A program made the position numbers and the translations under genes. DNA of 64,000 bases from Pachyseris speciosa (Eukaryota > Cnidaria > Anthozoa > Scleractinia > Pachyseridae). Below the pieces are notes generated by a model, which ran no database searches, was not told where the DNA came from, and saw only the letters and a list, made by a program, of their open reading frames with translations. The stretch covers positions 643,501 through 707,500 of the forward strand of contig JAEMWC010000167.1 in NCBI GenBank assembly GCA_016490735.1, read 5' to 3'. How positions within the stretch are numbered: the first letter of the stretch is position 1; every line of letters starts with the position of its first letter. Of the stretch, positions 25,328-37,982 are shown one piece after another.

Positions 25328-25580
25328 AGGAGTGGTTACCCAATCTCCCGATCCGGGGACTCATGTATCAAACGTTCGAGCATTCCGGATCCAGTTGGAA
25401 TTTAGAAGTGTTGGTTTTTTAGGAGAGGGGAAAACCGGAGTACCCGGAGAAAAACCTCTCGGAGCAGAAAAGAGAACCAACAACAAACTCAACCCACATA
25501 TGACGTCGGGTCCGGGAATCGAACCCGGGCCACATTGGTGGAAGGCGAGTGCTCTCACCACTGCGCCTGCTCCCCGGTCG
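25328..25580 (-). mobile_element. tRNA-derived SINE, family A, full copy
   Basis: On the minus strand, a tRNA-like head with A box GCGCAGTGGTGAGAGC and B box GGTTCGATTCC is followed by a body with CTCCGAGAGG and CTCCGGTTTTCCCCTCTC. It ends in GATTTGATTTGAT-type tail repeats. The same family occurs in plus orientation at 31466-31806. Such SINEs are transcribed by RNA polymerase III and mobilised by LINEs. Confidence 0.8.
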
Positions 25581-25581
25581 G

Positions 25582-26440
25582 AAAAAGCTATGGTGGTTAT
25601 AACCAAACAGATTTCAGTGGGGAAAAGCTACGGTGGTTAAAACCAAACAGATTTCAGTGGTTAGTGAAAAAAGAGCTACGGTGGTTAAAACCACAGATTT
25701 TGGTAGTTACTGAAAAAAGAGCTATGTTAAACAGATTGCGGTGGTTATTTCAAAAAACGAGCTACGGTGCTTAAAACAAAACATATTTCGGTTGTAGTAG
25801 TGAAAAAAATATACGGAGGTCAAAACCATGCAAATTTCGGCGGTTACCGCAAAAAAGAGCTACGGTGTTAAATAAAACAAAACCGATTTCGGTTGCTAGT
25901 GAAAGAAAGAGCTACGGTGGCTCAAACCAAACAGATTTCGGTGGTTACTGGAAAAAAGAACGATAGCTCGTTCCAGGCGTTCAGATTGTGGGGAGCGGCG
26001 AAAATGGTCGCCAGAATGTTGCAATCGAGCTTGATAAATTGTTACCGTACACAGATTTCGGTGGTTAGTGAAACAAAGAGCTACGGGGATTAGAACCAAA
26101 CAGATTTTTGTAGTTATCGAAAAGAGGAGCAATGGTGATTAAAACCAAACAGATCTTTGTAGTTATCTAAAAGAGGAGCAATGGTGATTAAAACCAAACA
26201 GATCTTTGTAGTTATCTAAAAGAGGAGCAATGGTGATTAAAACCAAACAGATCTTTGTAGTTATCTAAAAGAGGAGAAACGGTGGTTAAAACCAAACAGA
26301 TTTCGGTGGTTATTGAAATAAATAATAGGGTGGAAGTCAACTGAAACCAAACAGATTTTGGTGGTTACTGAAAAATAGAACTACGGTGGTTAAAACCAAA
26401 CAGATACTGCTGGTTACTTACGTGTGTACTGTGCCTCATA
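25582..26440 (+). repeat. 49-bp minisatellite, about 17 diverged copies
   Basis: The unit is roughly GAGCTACGGTGGTTAAAAC, then CAAACAGATTTCGGTGG, then TTAGTGAAAAA. Three almost identical 49-bp units (GAGGAGCAATGGTG type) at 26120-26275 show recent local amplification. The array starts directly at the tRNA-like end of the neighbouring SINE. About 30 unrelated bases at 25975-26035 interrupt it. Confidence 0.85.
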
Positions 26441-27350
26441 GGTAGTCAACGACCAACTCAAAACCCTTTAAAATCGCTTAAAATATCACTTCTTAGGCAA
26501 AAGAACGACAATACACCACACTGGGTAAGGTAATTTAACTTTTATTTAGCATTGCTCCATACAGATATTTTGCGATGCGTCGTCATATTAGGAAAGTTAC
26601 GGTAAATCCGGTACATTTACTAACGACATTTTTGCATTAAAAGTGCATGTTTCCGAGTTAAAGTCATACACGTAATTTGAACAATGGAAGCTAGCTGTTT
26701 ATTGATATGAGTTATTCTCTAGAAAGGGTCACGTTACACCCGAGAGACTTAGTTGATCTCACGAAAATGGTGAACAAAAGAAACATTTTCATGAAAAAAA
26801 GTTGGAAATTAGGGGACTCTATGGCAAATATCAAAGCTAAAATAGGAATTGTCCTCAAACTTTAACAGTTGCCTTCAAAGTTTCTCTAATACGCTGCACT
26901 GGTATTTGGTTCGTCGCACAAGGCTTCAGAGCGTTGGGTGACAAGCCGAAGAACGGTCGTGTAGGAGAATAAGCCAAATGTTTATTTATTTAACGTGCCT
27001 TCGTTGCCGGCGAACGCCGAAATAGGTTTTCTCTACTAAATATTTTCAAAAAAAAAAAAACCCTCCCCAAGCCCCGCTAAATTTTCTTCGCTTGTTCTCG
27101 CGAGCTCGCCCCAAATATCTGAGAGCCTGGAACAAGCTATATGTGGTGCTTCATGTGGGCCGAAGCTCCATATAGACTGCGGGAGATTGGAGACCAGGAT
27201 CACCTAAAATTAAAGACAAATCGTACCCTTATGACATATAAAACAGCATTACAACCTCAAGCGGCATAATAACGCGAATGTGCTAAGGTAATTGAGTTCT
27301 GAAAGTAAGTTTATCGTTTGATGTTATTCAGTTTGTTCTGATCTGGTTTT
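26441..27350. other. Intergenic stretch, nothing recognised
   Basis: There is an A-run at about 27050 and no convincing coding frame or terminal-repeat structure on either strand. Confidence 0.3.
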
Positions 27351-27360
27351 CCCTTTAAAA

Positions 27361-27530
27361 GGAGCCACCACCACCACCACCACCACTACCACTACTGCTA
27401 CTTATACTGCTACTGCTAAAATGCTGCTAAGGCTACTGCCACTGGCACAATCACTCACAACCACTGCTACTGCTACCGATACTGTTTCTACTACTCTCCT
27501 AGTGCTACTGCTGCTGCTAATGATAACTAA
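27361..27530 (+). repeat. Imperfect CCA/CTA/CTG trinucleotide repeat
   Basis: A pure CCA tract decays into mixed CTA, CTG and CCA triplets over 170 bp. No gene frame uses it. Confidence 0.75.
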
Positions 27531-27634
27531 TCATAATAGTTAACATAGTAACAAAGACAACGATCTGCCTGGGCTATGTCTGCCTCCGACCCAGTTATAC
27601 TTGTAAGATGGGCTTTTGAACTCTACGCAAAGTT

Positions 27635-27870
27635 ATAGGTAGGGTGGGAGAGCGGCTAGAGCGCTGGACTTGCAATGCGGAGGCCCCGGGTTCAAGTCCC
27701 ACTCTAGCCAAGTTCTCGGCCATGCTTGTAAATAACCAACTGGTTTGCCTCCTTCCAGCTGGAATTCTTAACCTGTTATGTTTACTTGAATTAATTGTTT
27801 CATGTATTTGCTCGGCCCCACTATACTTTGTGTGGTGTAAATACTGTCGAGAGTAAATTACGGTCATCTA
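27635..27870 (+). mobile_element. tRNA-derived SINE, family B
   Basis: The head has GAGAGCGGCTAGAGCGCTGG and a B box GGTTCAAGTCCC. It is followed by a non-tRNA body and ends near the GAGTAAATTACGG segment. The 5' flank does not pair with the 3' acceptor-like CTCTAGCCA, so it is not a functional tRNA gene. Confidence 0.65.
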
Positions 27871-27960
27871 TCATCCACAATGCGATGAGCAAGGACCAGA
27901 AAAGGCGTCAGCTCTCGCAGACGGGATAAAAGGTATGCAATATTAATATTATTATTGTTA

Positions 27961-30900
27961 TTATTTTAACAAACCTTGTTCATTTTGCGGAGCATCCACC
28001 TTAACTTCTTTGTATGAACGCGTGGTATGCCGTATGCGCCAAAAATACACGTTCACTCCAAGAGACAAGATTAGCGCAATCCCCAGTATGATGGTGGAAA
28101 TGAACAGAACTGTAGGATAATGAGTCAGTTAGTACTGATAACGGAAAATTAGTGATCAGTGGAAATTGATGAAGAGTGAACGTGAATTAAACTGAGATTT
28201 ACTCTGCGTGGAAGCGATCAGGATTAAAAACAGTGGTGCCGATTAATAGCAAATAATCACCTTTTAAATTACAGAAACCAGTTGGGGTTTAGCAGACGAT
28301 AACTCTCGTTTGGAAGATGAAGACAGTGAGAGAGTGACAAACACACACAGACGGATAGACACACAGACACACAGACAGACACAGACAGACAGACAAAAAT
28401 AATAATGGGAAACACCATAATGCAGTTAAAAACAAAAACAATAGAACCATCACTAATGAAATAAACAAACCTGTGTTTGAGATCGGGTTCTTACTGGTGC
28501 CAAGTTTTGTTCTTTGTTCGTCTGAGAGAAAGATAGACTTACTTGTATATGGTTTTGTTCCTTGCTCTTCTGCAGAAAATAAAATTGTCACTTAGACTTT
28601 TTATCCCGCTGTATATTACACGAATAGAATAAGCGACCAATATCTTGTTTTTAGGCTGCAATGTTCATTCCTAATATCGAATTAAATGTCCAACAACATT
28701 TTATAAAGGTTATCTTTTGCCAGTGATAATTCGTTTATGATTATCAAATAGATTAATTTCTATTTCAGTCATAGCTCCAATTAAACAGTGTAGAGGAGTT
28801 ATGGCTCAATTTCTTCCACAATACAAGAGCAATTTAAAGGAATTTCATACCAGTTGCGGGTAACATTGACAAATTTCCAATAAAGACCTTGATCAACTGA
28901 GACAAGAAATGTGACTGCGCTAACAATAGTAATATTTTAAAACATAAGAAATATAACAAAGTTCCTGTACTCAGAGTGCAATTAAAAGACTTAAAAGTGG
29001 GATATTTCGTTCGGATCAACCGAACTTCGTCAGCCACAATGTAAATTTGAAAGTTAAGAAGGGTTACATAATGGACCCGAGGGAGCTAAGATGGTGTCTT
29101 AGATTCTGACTAATTTGAACCCATTGTCTCTGTTCAAGGAGGGCTTACGTAATCCTATCTCAATTGCCTCCCTTATGCGGCTTGAAAGGGAGGCAATTGA
29201 GATAAGATTACGTAAGCCCTCCTTGAACAGAGACAATGGGTTCGAATTAGCCAGAATCTATTACACCATCTTAGCTCCCTCGGGTCCATTATGTAACCCT
29301 TCTTAACTTTCAAATTTACATTGTGGCTGACGAAGTTCGGTTGATCCGAACGAAATATCCCACTTTTAAGTCTTTTAATTTTATATTTCTTATGTTTTAA
29401 AATCATGATTCCAGAGCAGGAAAACAATATTTTTGATTCAATAGGAATATTCATTGATGTACTTACCTGCCATGACAGTTACCATGGCAACAAGGCTTTC
29501 TTTCCCGGGTAAATACTGCGATATCAAGATAATAGTTAGTTAAGGAACTGCTGTAAGGGAAGAAACGGGACATCTATGGTTCAAACCGTAAGATATGCAT
29601 TGTCGTTATAAAGTTTTTAATGTGAGGATGAAATGTGTTCACTCAAATGAAAGCTAATTCTGTGCGATCGCGACGGTTTGTTAATCTTAACCCCGTGCAA
29701 ACGCTGGATGTCGGAAATGAAACATTTCGAAAAGGTATTTCGTTTTCCTATGGTACTGTTTATTATTTTATTATGCTAAGTAAGGTGGTTCTAGCTGCAC
29801 GTTTATATCATTTTGCAAAGAAACAAAAAGCAAATAGCGTGGTTTATTTACAAATAAAAAACTCATTAATAATTCATGAAGGAAATACAAAAGAAATTAA
29901 TTTTTAATGATTGTCTTTATATTTGATAAAGACTTGGCTAAATTTTACATCCGATTTTCTAGGCCAAAATAACCCAAAATCTAAATTTTAGTGTAAGAAT
30001 GGATAGATGTACGGTAAAGCTTTTTAAGCCGTTCAATAAATTCCCAATTCGTATTTTATCAAGTCCTAAAACATTCGGCTGCGCCTCGTGTTTTAAACTT
30101 GATAAAACACTCCTGCTCATTTATTAAACATTACAAAAAACTCCTGCTCATTTATTAAACATTACTTCATTACCTTAGGAAACGTAGTTACTGCTCTGAT
30201 GTAAATCTTGTACTTGCTTGGCTTCACGAGAGCAACATTTTCATAGCCTCCGTAGCTTTTTGCATCACCAATAATAAATGACAGTGAGGGATGGATTGAG
30301 GTGGACGGCAACTCCGCAGCAATGTAGAAACTTTGATTCTGATCTTGAGACTTTTCATAACCCTGAAGCACCTTTGTGTACTTTTCGGGAATCTGATCTG
30401 CCCAGTCCTTCACAAGATCTGCGATTACTTGGTAATGACTATATAAACAGAACAGTAAAAAAATATCGATTAATCGATCGCATAAGATTAAGTGAAACTC
30501 GCCAATCTTTTTCTCTTTAATATGTGATTTACTCAATAATGTCCAAAGCTATTCCAAGGCATTTGTTTCCGGGAAACATCTCGGCCTGTTTAGCAAAGGG
30601 AGGTGATTTCACGTTCGGGTTTAAGAATCACGGAATATTTCACGTTTGATAGCAGTAGGAAACCTTCAAATTTCCTTGTAGCCAGGTTCATCAGGGTTAA
30701 TGTAAAATACGTTTTAAGTTCACGTTCATGTAACAAAAATATGCTTGGTCTTATGGACTTCAGAAAATCCTTACGCCCTATCGAAGGTAACCGTTAACTT
30801 TAAATAACGAGAGCAAATAACATAGCAAAGTGTCAGTATGCTCTGAGCAGTGTAAAGTAACCTACAATCTAATCGCTCGGACTAATTTCAGACACTTGTC

Positions 30901-31749
30901 GTTTTTTGGAACAGCTCGCGCAGAGTGGAGAAAAATGCTGCAAAAACATTTATTTGTCATATTGAAATAATTTTGTGTGCGAAGGGGTCGTAAACACACG
31001 CAAAACATTGTTGACCAAAAACGTCCAACAATTTTGTATCCAACAATTTGGATGCGTTTGAAAAAGTTAAGGAATGACAACTGTGCGCTAAAGTTACCAT
31101 AGTAACGAAACCAGTGTACCTTATTGGCCCGTTGTAAGGTTTACTTCCCCAAACAGTAATGGGTGTAGAAGTGCTCGGTGTACTGATCTTTTCTACGACA
31201 GAGGCGTTTGGAGTTCTGGGATCTATTGGTACGTTTCAGAACAAAAGGAGATAATTAAATAGACAAGTAAATATCTGAAGGCTCTGAGCAAAAGGACATC
31301 GTATTTAAATATAAATGACATTAAGGGATACTTTCAAGGTCGTCTGAGCCTAAATATGACCTTGCGAAGCTAACTTAACCACGTCCAATGAAAAAAAAGG
31401 CTACTAAAGTTTTGTTTTTAGACCATCATCTTCGTGTCCACTTTGCACTGTGGTAGTCATAATTTTTTCAGGGGGAGCAGAGTTTTTTCAGAGGAGCGCA
31501 GTGGTGAGAGCGCTAGCCTCCCACCAATGTGTCCCGGGTTCGATTCTCGGACTCGACGTCATAAGTGGGCTGAGTTTGTTGGTTCTCTACTCTGCTCCGA
31601 GAGGTTTTTCTCCGGGTACTCCGGTTTTCCCCTCTCGCGAAAAACCAAACTCTGATTTGATTTGATTTATTTAGATTTGATTTGATTTAGTCTCCCAATT
31701 AGTAGAGCATCTGTGCTCGGCTAAATACATTTTAGACTTAAATAAAGTG

Positions 31750-31796
<47 letters not shown>

Positions 31797-34700
31797 TATT
31801 ATTATTAATAGCGTCCTGATGGCTTCAGTTTTAACAAGAGGCTGCAATTAGCCCTAAACTCGGGTATGCAAAAATACACTATCGTATCCCTAATTTTGCG
31901 CTAGACAAACAAAAGAGAGAAGTCTGTCCCTCTTACATCGGACGCAATGCGATTGTGTTTGTGTCTATTTCTTTGCAATGTATATCCATAAACCCCTATC
32001 AACATATATCCGTTTAAATTACAGCTCAACCACTGATAACACTAATTATAACACAAGTAAAAGAAAAATTAAAAAGAAGAAGAAACAAAGAGAAACGCTA
32101 AAAAAGTGCCGTAACCAGGAATCACAAGCGGTAACGATGACCTCTTGGCCACGGGCATTCAGCATAGCTAGTGTGGTACAAATAGTGTATGTATTTCAAA
32201 AAGATTATTTTTAGTTAGCGCTTGCGCAGAAACGCCGGAAGCGAGCTTTGTGGATGAAACGCGACGACGTCGACAAAGAATGAACGCCATTTTAAGACTC
32301 TGGTGTTCTACGAAGCCCGAGTAATAACTCAATAAAAACTTAAGAACTACGAGTTGTCGAGTATCAAGTTCCACAATTCTTATTCTTGCGTTTTGATGAG
32401 TCAAATTGGACAGAAGAAGTCGATTTTCTGTAGTTCGCATTTTCTTTTCTTACCGTGTAGGGGCATTATCAAACATGAAAGATTTGATGGTTAATAAAAT
32501 GAGGCGCTATACCAACTAATGTCACGAGGGCGGAGCCTCCCCGTACGAGGCCATTATGGGGAGTATCCCCTATCCCTGGCCTAAGGTGTTTTACATTTGG
32601 GCACGAAGGTTTCGTCATTGTGACAGCTTGACTTACAGTCCGCAATAGTTTCCACAGAAACTTCGTTCCCAAGATCTCCTATTCCACACGGGGTTTTGGC
32701 TCTGACTGAAAATGTATAAAATTGACCCAGGTGAAAGATCCTCCACTTTGTACGTCAAGACTGACCCATATGTTTCGATAACTCGAGAATCTTGAAACTC
32801 TTCAAAATAGCTCTTTGTTCCATTTAACACGATTTGAGTGGGAAGAACAGCAAAAAAAGAAAAGATTTTAGAAAAGCCTTTGTTTGTCATTAGAGTAACA
32901 TCATCTTGTCTCTGTCGAGATAGTAGAGATCTTTAGATTTGAGTTCGAGCACCAGATCGAGTAAGACTTTCAAATTTCAAACCAGTCAGCTGCACAGAAC
33001 CCTCATTCTTCCTTATTGCTTGCCAGCAGGTAAAGATATTGCAGAAACATAACTGAGGTCACAAGGGATTGTTCGGCGTACCAAATCGTATCAAATCTAA
33101 AGATCCCTTATGTTTATATTGATGACCAGCCTGTTATTGACAGCGAACAACAGAGCGGGCGATTGGTCAGTATTTTTAATCAGTGGCAATCCGTTTTATA
33201 CCGTAGTCATTGTTATGTTGTTCATCAAAACAGTAATGATTAAGGTTTTTCGGCGAAAATGATATTTTTTCTGGTGTTTAGTTTTTTCTCTAATTAACAA
33301 TTAGATTGTGAGCTCGAGGTTTCTATCGCGTGATAGCTGATGAGAGCGCAACACAAATCAGCTATCACCCATAGAAATCGAGAGCGAATAATCTCAGTAA
33401 CTGTTCAAAGTCGTTCAAAGTAAACAAGGAAATTGTCTAAGTAAAAGTACAAGTAAATTATCTAAATCCTACCACAGACACTTCGAAAATTCGAAGAAGT
33501 TGCCGCCATTTTGTTGACAACCGCTACCCACAATCTATCACAGAACAGATAGCCAATAAGAGAACGGCATTCGGGATAGAACGCTGAGTAGATATGTACT
33601 TATAAGAGTTAGATTCTCTTAAAAAGCTTCACTTGAAACTAATCCTCACCTGGTATGCCTCAACTATCTCGCTATTTAGAGCTGGCTCATTCCAAGTGAG
33701 TGTGACACTTGTTTTCTGAGGCGAAGTTGCTGATAATCCGCTTGGCACTACTGAGACTAGAAAGGTAGCCTGAGGGTCAGTTCAAACAGATGCAATAAAA
33801 ATAGCTCCAAGTAATTAAGCAAATGAAGAGTTTGAAAAAAGGCTAAAGTCATTTTATCCATTTCCTTATTTTGGGAATCAAGCACGTTATTCCTAAAGTA
33901 AACAGTTCCATCATTCTACTGTTTGTTTCATCACATCAGCATTGTCAGGGACGTAGCTATACTTTTTTCCACAGGTACGCACAATTTTCAAAATCCTCTC
34001 CCTCCCCACCCCATCCAAGTCCCAAAATCTTTGTCATGCGCATTGATTAAAATTTTCTTTTACCATCAGTATGGTGAGGTTATGTTGTAACGGCGTAAGC
34101 ATTCTTACTCGATATGAAATCAGACAACTAAGTCGTAAAATTCCTTGTTGCTTTTTGAGTTTATTGAAGTGCTTCGTTCCTTATCATAAATTGGGCTAAC
34201 AAGTTAGTGGTATTCACAAATGAATGATTGTTTTTACCGCTGTATCCCATACTATTTTGACCGGCACTGTTTTCCTTGTAAAAGCATCTATATAGCCGTA
34301 ATTGTGCCCAGTCGGTTAAGGATGTTCCATTTATGTTCGCATTTCTTAGAACTCTCCACAAAATGTCACATGTCTATATCCCCAAGAATAATAACTTCGA
34401 AATTTTAATTTCCGACTTTTTCAGGTACGCACTTGTGTTTTCCACTGCGGATGAAGTGCTTCTGTCCCTCGGTGAATGATTTAAAGTATTCTCCTGTAGT
34501 TCTTCTTCGAAAACTTGAATCGCAACAATATTGCGGTTTGTTAGTATTATAATATATATTAAGTATTGTAATATATGTTGTGGTTCAATGTTATCTTTGG
34601 TTTAAATTTTTTTCTCGCTGTATTTTTGGGTATGGTAAAGAAGGTAACATTTTGAACGCTAAATGTTATTTCCTTTTTTCTCACAGATGTTAGGCTGACA

Positions 34701-37379
34701 CACTGGTGTCTCAAGCTTGAAACCATCATGGCAAACAACTGTCAAGTGTTCAGTCAGTTAAAATGTTTATTACTTCAGAGCTGGCTCAGTAATTAAAACC
34801 CGCCGTTGCGAAACATTGCATTGTATTAACATCACCAGGACAATTTTCAAACCCTTACCCGAGGTACCAACTGAAGCGGGGAGACTTCCAAACTCACTTG
34901 CTCCAGCTGATGTATACGCACGTACTCGGATTTCATAATCGGTGCACGGTCGAACATCGGAGAAAACGAAATTGTGCTTTGTTCGGCTAACATTGTTAAA
35001 ATTATCCAGCAAGCCTAAAATTGCTCCCCTCGTGCACTGTCTTGGAAATGCGGAGATTTTAACTTCGTAAACACTTATTTTTCCATTGCTTTCTTCCCTT
35101 GAGAGATGCTGCCAAGTTATGTTGTAACTGCCTTGGTGAATCTTCTGTGATCTAATATCTTGAGGTGGAATACTTGGCTCTATAAGGAAAAGAAGAAATG
35201 TATGAACGCTTCAGTGTATATTGCGGTTAACCTGTTGAGCTTGGAGGGTTGCGAAAGAGAATGGCAGCGTTGATTCCGTACATAAGAAAGAAGGCTTCTA
35301 CATTTTACCCTTAAATCGGGAGAAAACCTGGTCTGACAGCCATGGCGTGCCTCAGGGATCTTGTCTTGGGCCCCTACTTTTCAGCTTGTACACTAGTAAA
35401 CTTTTTGACATCACCAAGGCCCATTTACCGGTGGTACATTGCTATGCTGACGACACTCAGCTATATCTGTCGTTCTGTCCTGACGCGACTTTTGGCTCTG
35501 ATGAGGCGATTTCTGCTATCACGAACTGCATTGCGGACATTAGGGACTGGATGATCTCCGATAAATTAATGCTTAACGACAGCAAGACCGAAATCTTACT
35601 TGTCGGGTCGCGCCAACAGTTACGCAAGGTTAAGCTTGATGCTCTCATGGTTGGCACATCAAAAGTGGCTTTAGCCTCCTCTGCTGTGAAAAATCTAGGT
35701 GCATGGTTTGACTCGGAACTCACCATGAACACGCACGTTAACAAACTATGCAGCGCAGCATATTTTCATCTTTACAACCTAAGGCGTATACGGAAGTACT
35801 TGCCGCAAGAGACATGCGAGCAACTAGTACACGCTTTTATTACCAGTCGTATCGACTATTGCAACAGTTTGTTATACGGTCTGCCTGCTAAGCAGCTTGA
35901 TAAGATTCAGCGTGTACAAAACACAGCGGCTCGTATAATTTTCAGACTCCCAAAGTTTTGCCATATCACTCCGTCACTTTTTAGTCTGCACTGGCTGCCT
36001 GTGCGATATCGAATCGACTTTAAGATCTGTCTCTTGACCTTCAAAGCAATACATGGGTCTGCACCCAGCTACCTTAGGGAGTTAGTAGTGGTCAAAGAGA
36101 ATCGCTACCACTTAAGATCTTCAAATCAACTTCTGCTTTGCATGCCGAAAGGTATCACAAAAAAGACTCTAGGTGACAGGGCATTCGCAGTCGCAGCTCC
36201 CAGACTATGGAACTCCCTCCCAGAAGAGCTTCGAAGCAAGAGTGATATAAACGATTTTAAACGCCACCTTAAGCGCATTTTTTTACCAAGGCATTTTAAA
36301 CACCTGAGTTGGACTGAACTGGCTTAGCTTGCTTTTGCTTTCGCTCTTATTTTGTTCTTATTATTCAATACAATTGTATTTTATTGCACGTATCTTTTTT
36401 ATTCTCTTAGGCTTTTTGTTAAATTTAGTGCTTAGTGTAAAGTTTTTAATATTTTTAATTATGTCAGAATTTTAGGTTTTAACTTTTTAAATTAGTCGGT
36501 AGTTTTACTTTGCTGACTGGAATGCGCTTTTGATTATTTTTATAGGAAAAGCGCAATATAAATATTAAATATAAATATTAAATATTAAAACATACTTTGT
36601 ACTTGCCTAATATACTTGTCTGTTTCTGAACAATTCTCAATGCCGAGGCCAGGAATGTGTTAGAATAACTCGAACTAGAAGAAGACATTACGTCTTTTTA
36701 CACATTCGACGTACTAAAAATTAAATTAAGACTTCTAGTTTTTATTTTACAGTTTTTACAAGTTTTAGTGCGTTGAACGGAATGTGTAAAAAGACGTGAT
36801 GTCTCCTTCTAGTTCGAGATACTTGTCTGTGTAACCTCAATTTTCTTGAGTTCAGGAGGGGGCACTGTGTGACAGTAACACCGTTTAAAAAGGCTGCATG
36901 GTAAATCCAAACCTATTTCCTTGATGATCACTTGCTTATTGACCCATCAGGCTTTTAAATACCCTCACTTACTGTAAGTTGGTACTAAAATAGATTCAGT
37001 TGCCTCTTGTCCTGGTTTGACAGTTTCAGCCCTCGCTCGAACAGTATACCTTACTCCACCAAGCACACTGAAATGGAAGCTGAATACATCAGCATTAATT
37101 TCAAGTTGACGGGAAGCCGTATGCCCCGCAACGTCATAAGAGTAGACCAGCGTGTAGGATGTGATGATTCCATTCGCACTGTCAGGTTTCAACCATCTAA
37201 CGAAGATTCGCGGTCTTAAAGTTCCATTCGGACCTTGTACGGTTAACTGGAGGTTCTTCGGCGGACTGGGTGCTAAGATAATGAGAAGATATTTTGGTTA
37301 AATTTAACTCCTTTAAAAGCAACTAGTGACAGCAACAACTGACAACAACAACAACAATGACAACAACAACAACAACAAC

Positions 37380-37420
<41 letters not shown>

Positions 37421-37519
37421 GTAATGGTAATAGGACTGAGTGGAGTCCAATTCGGTCTGTAATCATACGAGTGATAACAAAATCGGACGACCGCGCAGCG
37501 GAAGTCCGATTTGTTTATC

Positions 37520-37550
<31 letters not shown>

Positions 37551-37937
37551 ACGAAGTCTTATTACCAATTAATCATAAAAATTACAATTTCCGAGAAAAG
37601 AAGAGCCAAGTTATAAAAGGGAAGGAAATTTTGCATTAAAAGACTGACAAAGGAAGCGTAAATTGTTTAATGTCGTTCTGAAATTGACTACGATCAAAAT
37701 GTATGGTGATTGTAACCAAGGTTGTGATTGGTTGATTTAAACTACAACTTAGAATGTGATTGGTTGATTTAAAATACTACTTTGAATGTGATTGGCTTAT
37801 TGAACTGTCCGATAACAAACTGTCCGATAACAAAGCGTCCACTAACAAACTGCCCGATAACAACTTGGCAAGTGAATTAGTGGAAAATAGGAGTTTTTTA
37901 AACCAATCAAAATCGAGGAAATTGTAATTTTTATGAT

Positions 37938-37982
<45 letters not shown>

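Noticed and set aside
27645..27716. Possible functional tRNA gene
   Set aside because: The A and B boxes are present, but the acceptor stem does not pair, and a SINE body follows. The other tRNA-like sites (13950, 17437, 25505, 31490, 39615) fail the same test or are repeated SINE heads.
32834..33649. U12-type AT-AC intron to explain the missing AG acceptor
   Set aside because: The donor at 33649 is a standard GTGAGG, not ATATCC, and no branch-site pattern is evident, so a lost acceptor or an error is more likely.
35347..36327. Long uninterrupted reverse-transcriptase frame as a domesticated host gene
   Set aside because: It starts in the middle of the palm domain without a promoter, lacks the first catalytic motif, and ends with LINE-type 3' repeats, so it is a truncated LINE.
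37357..37572. Threonine- and isoleucine-run open frame
   Set aside because: It is a translation of ACA and ATA triplet arrays next to a hairpin MITE.
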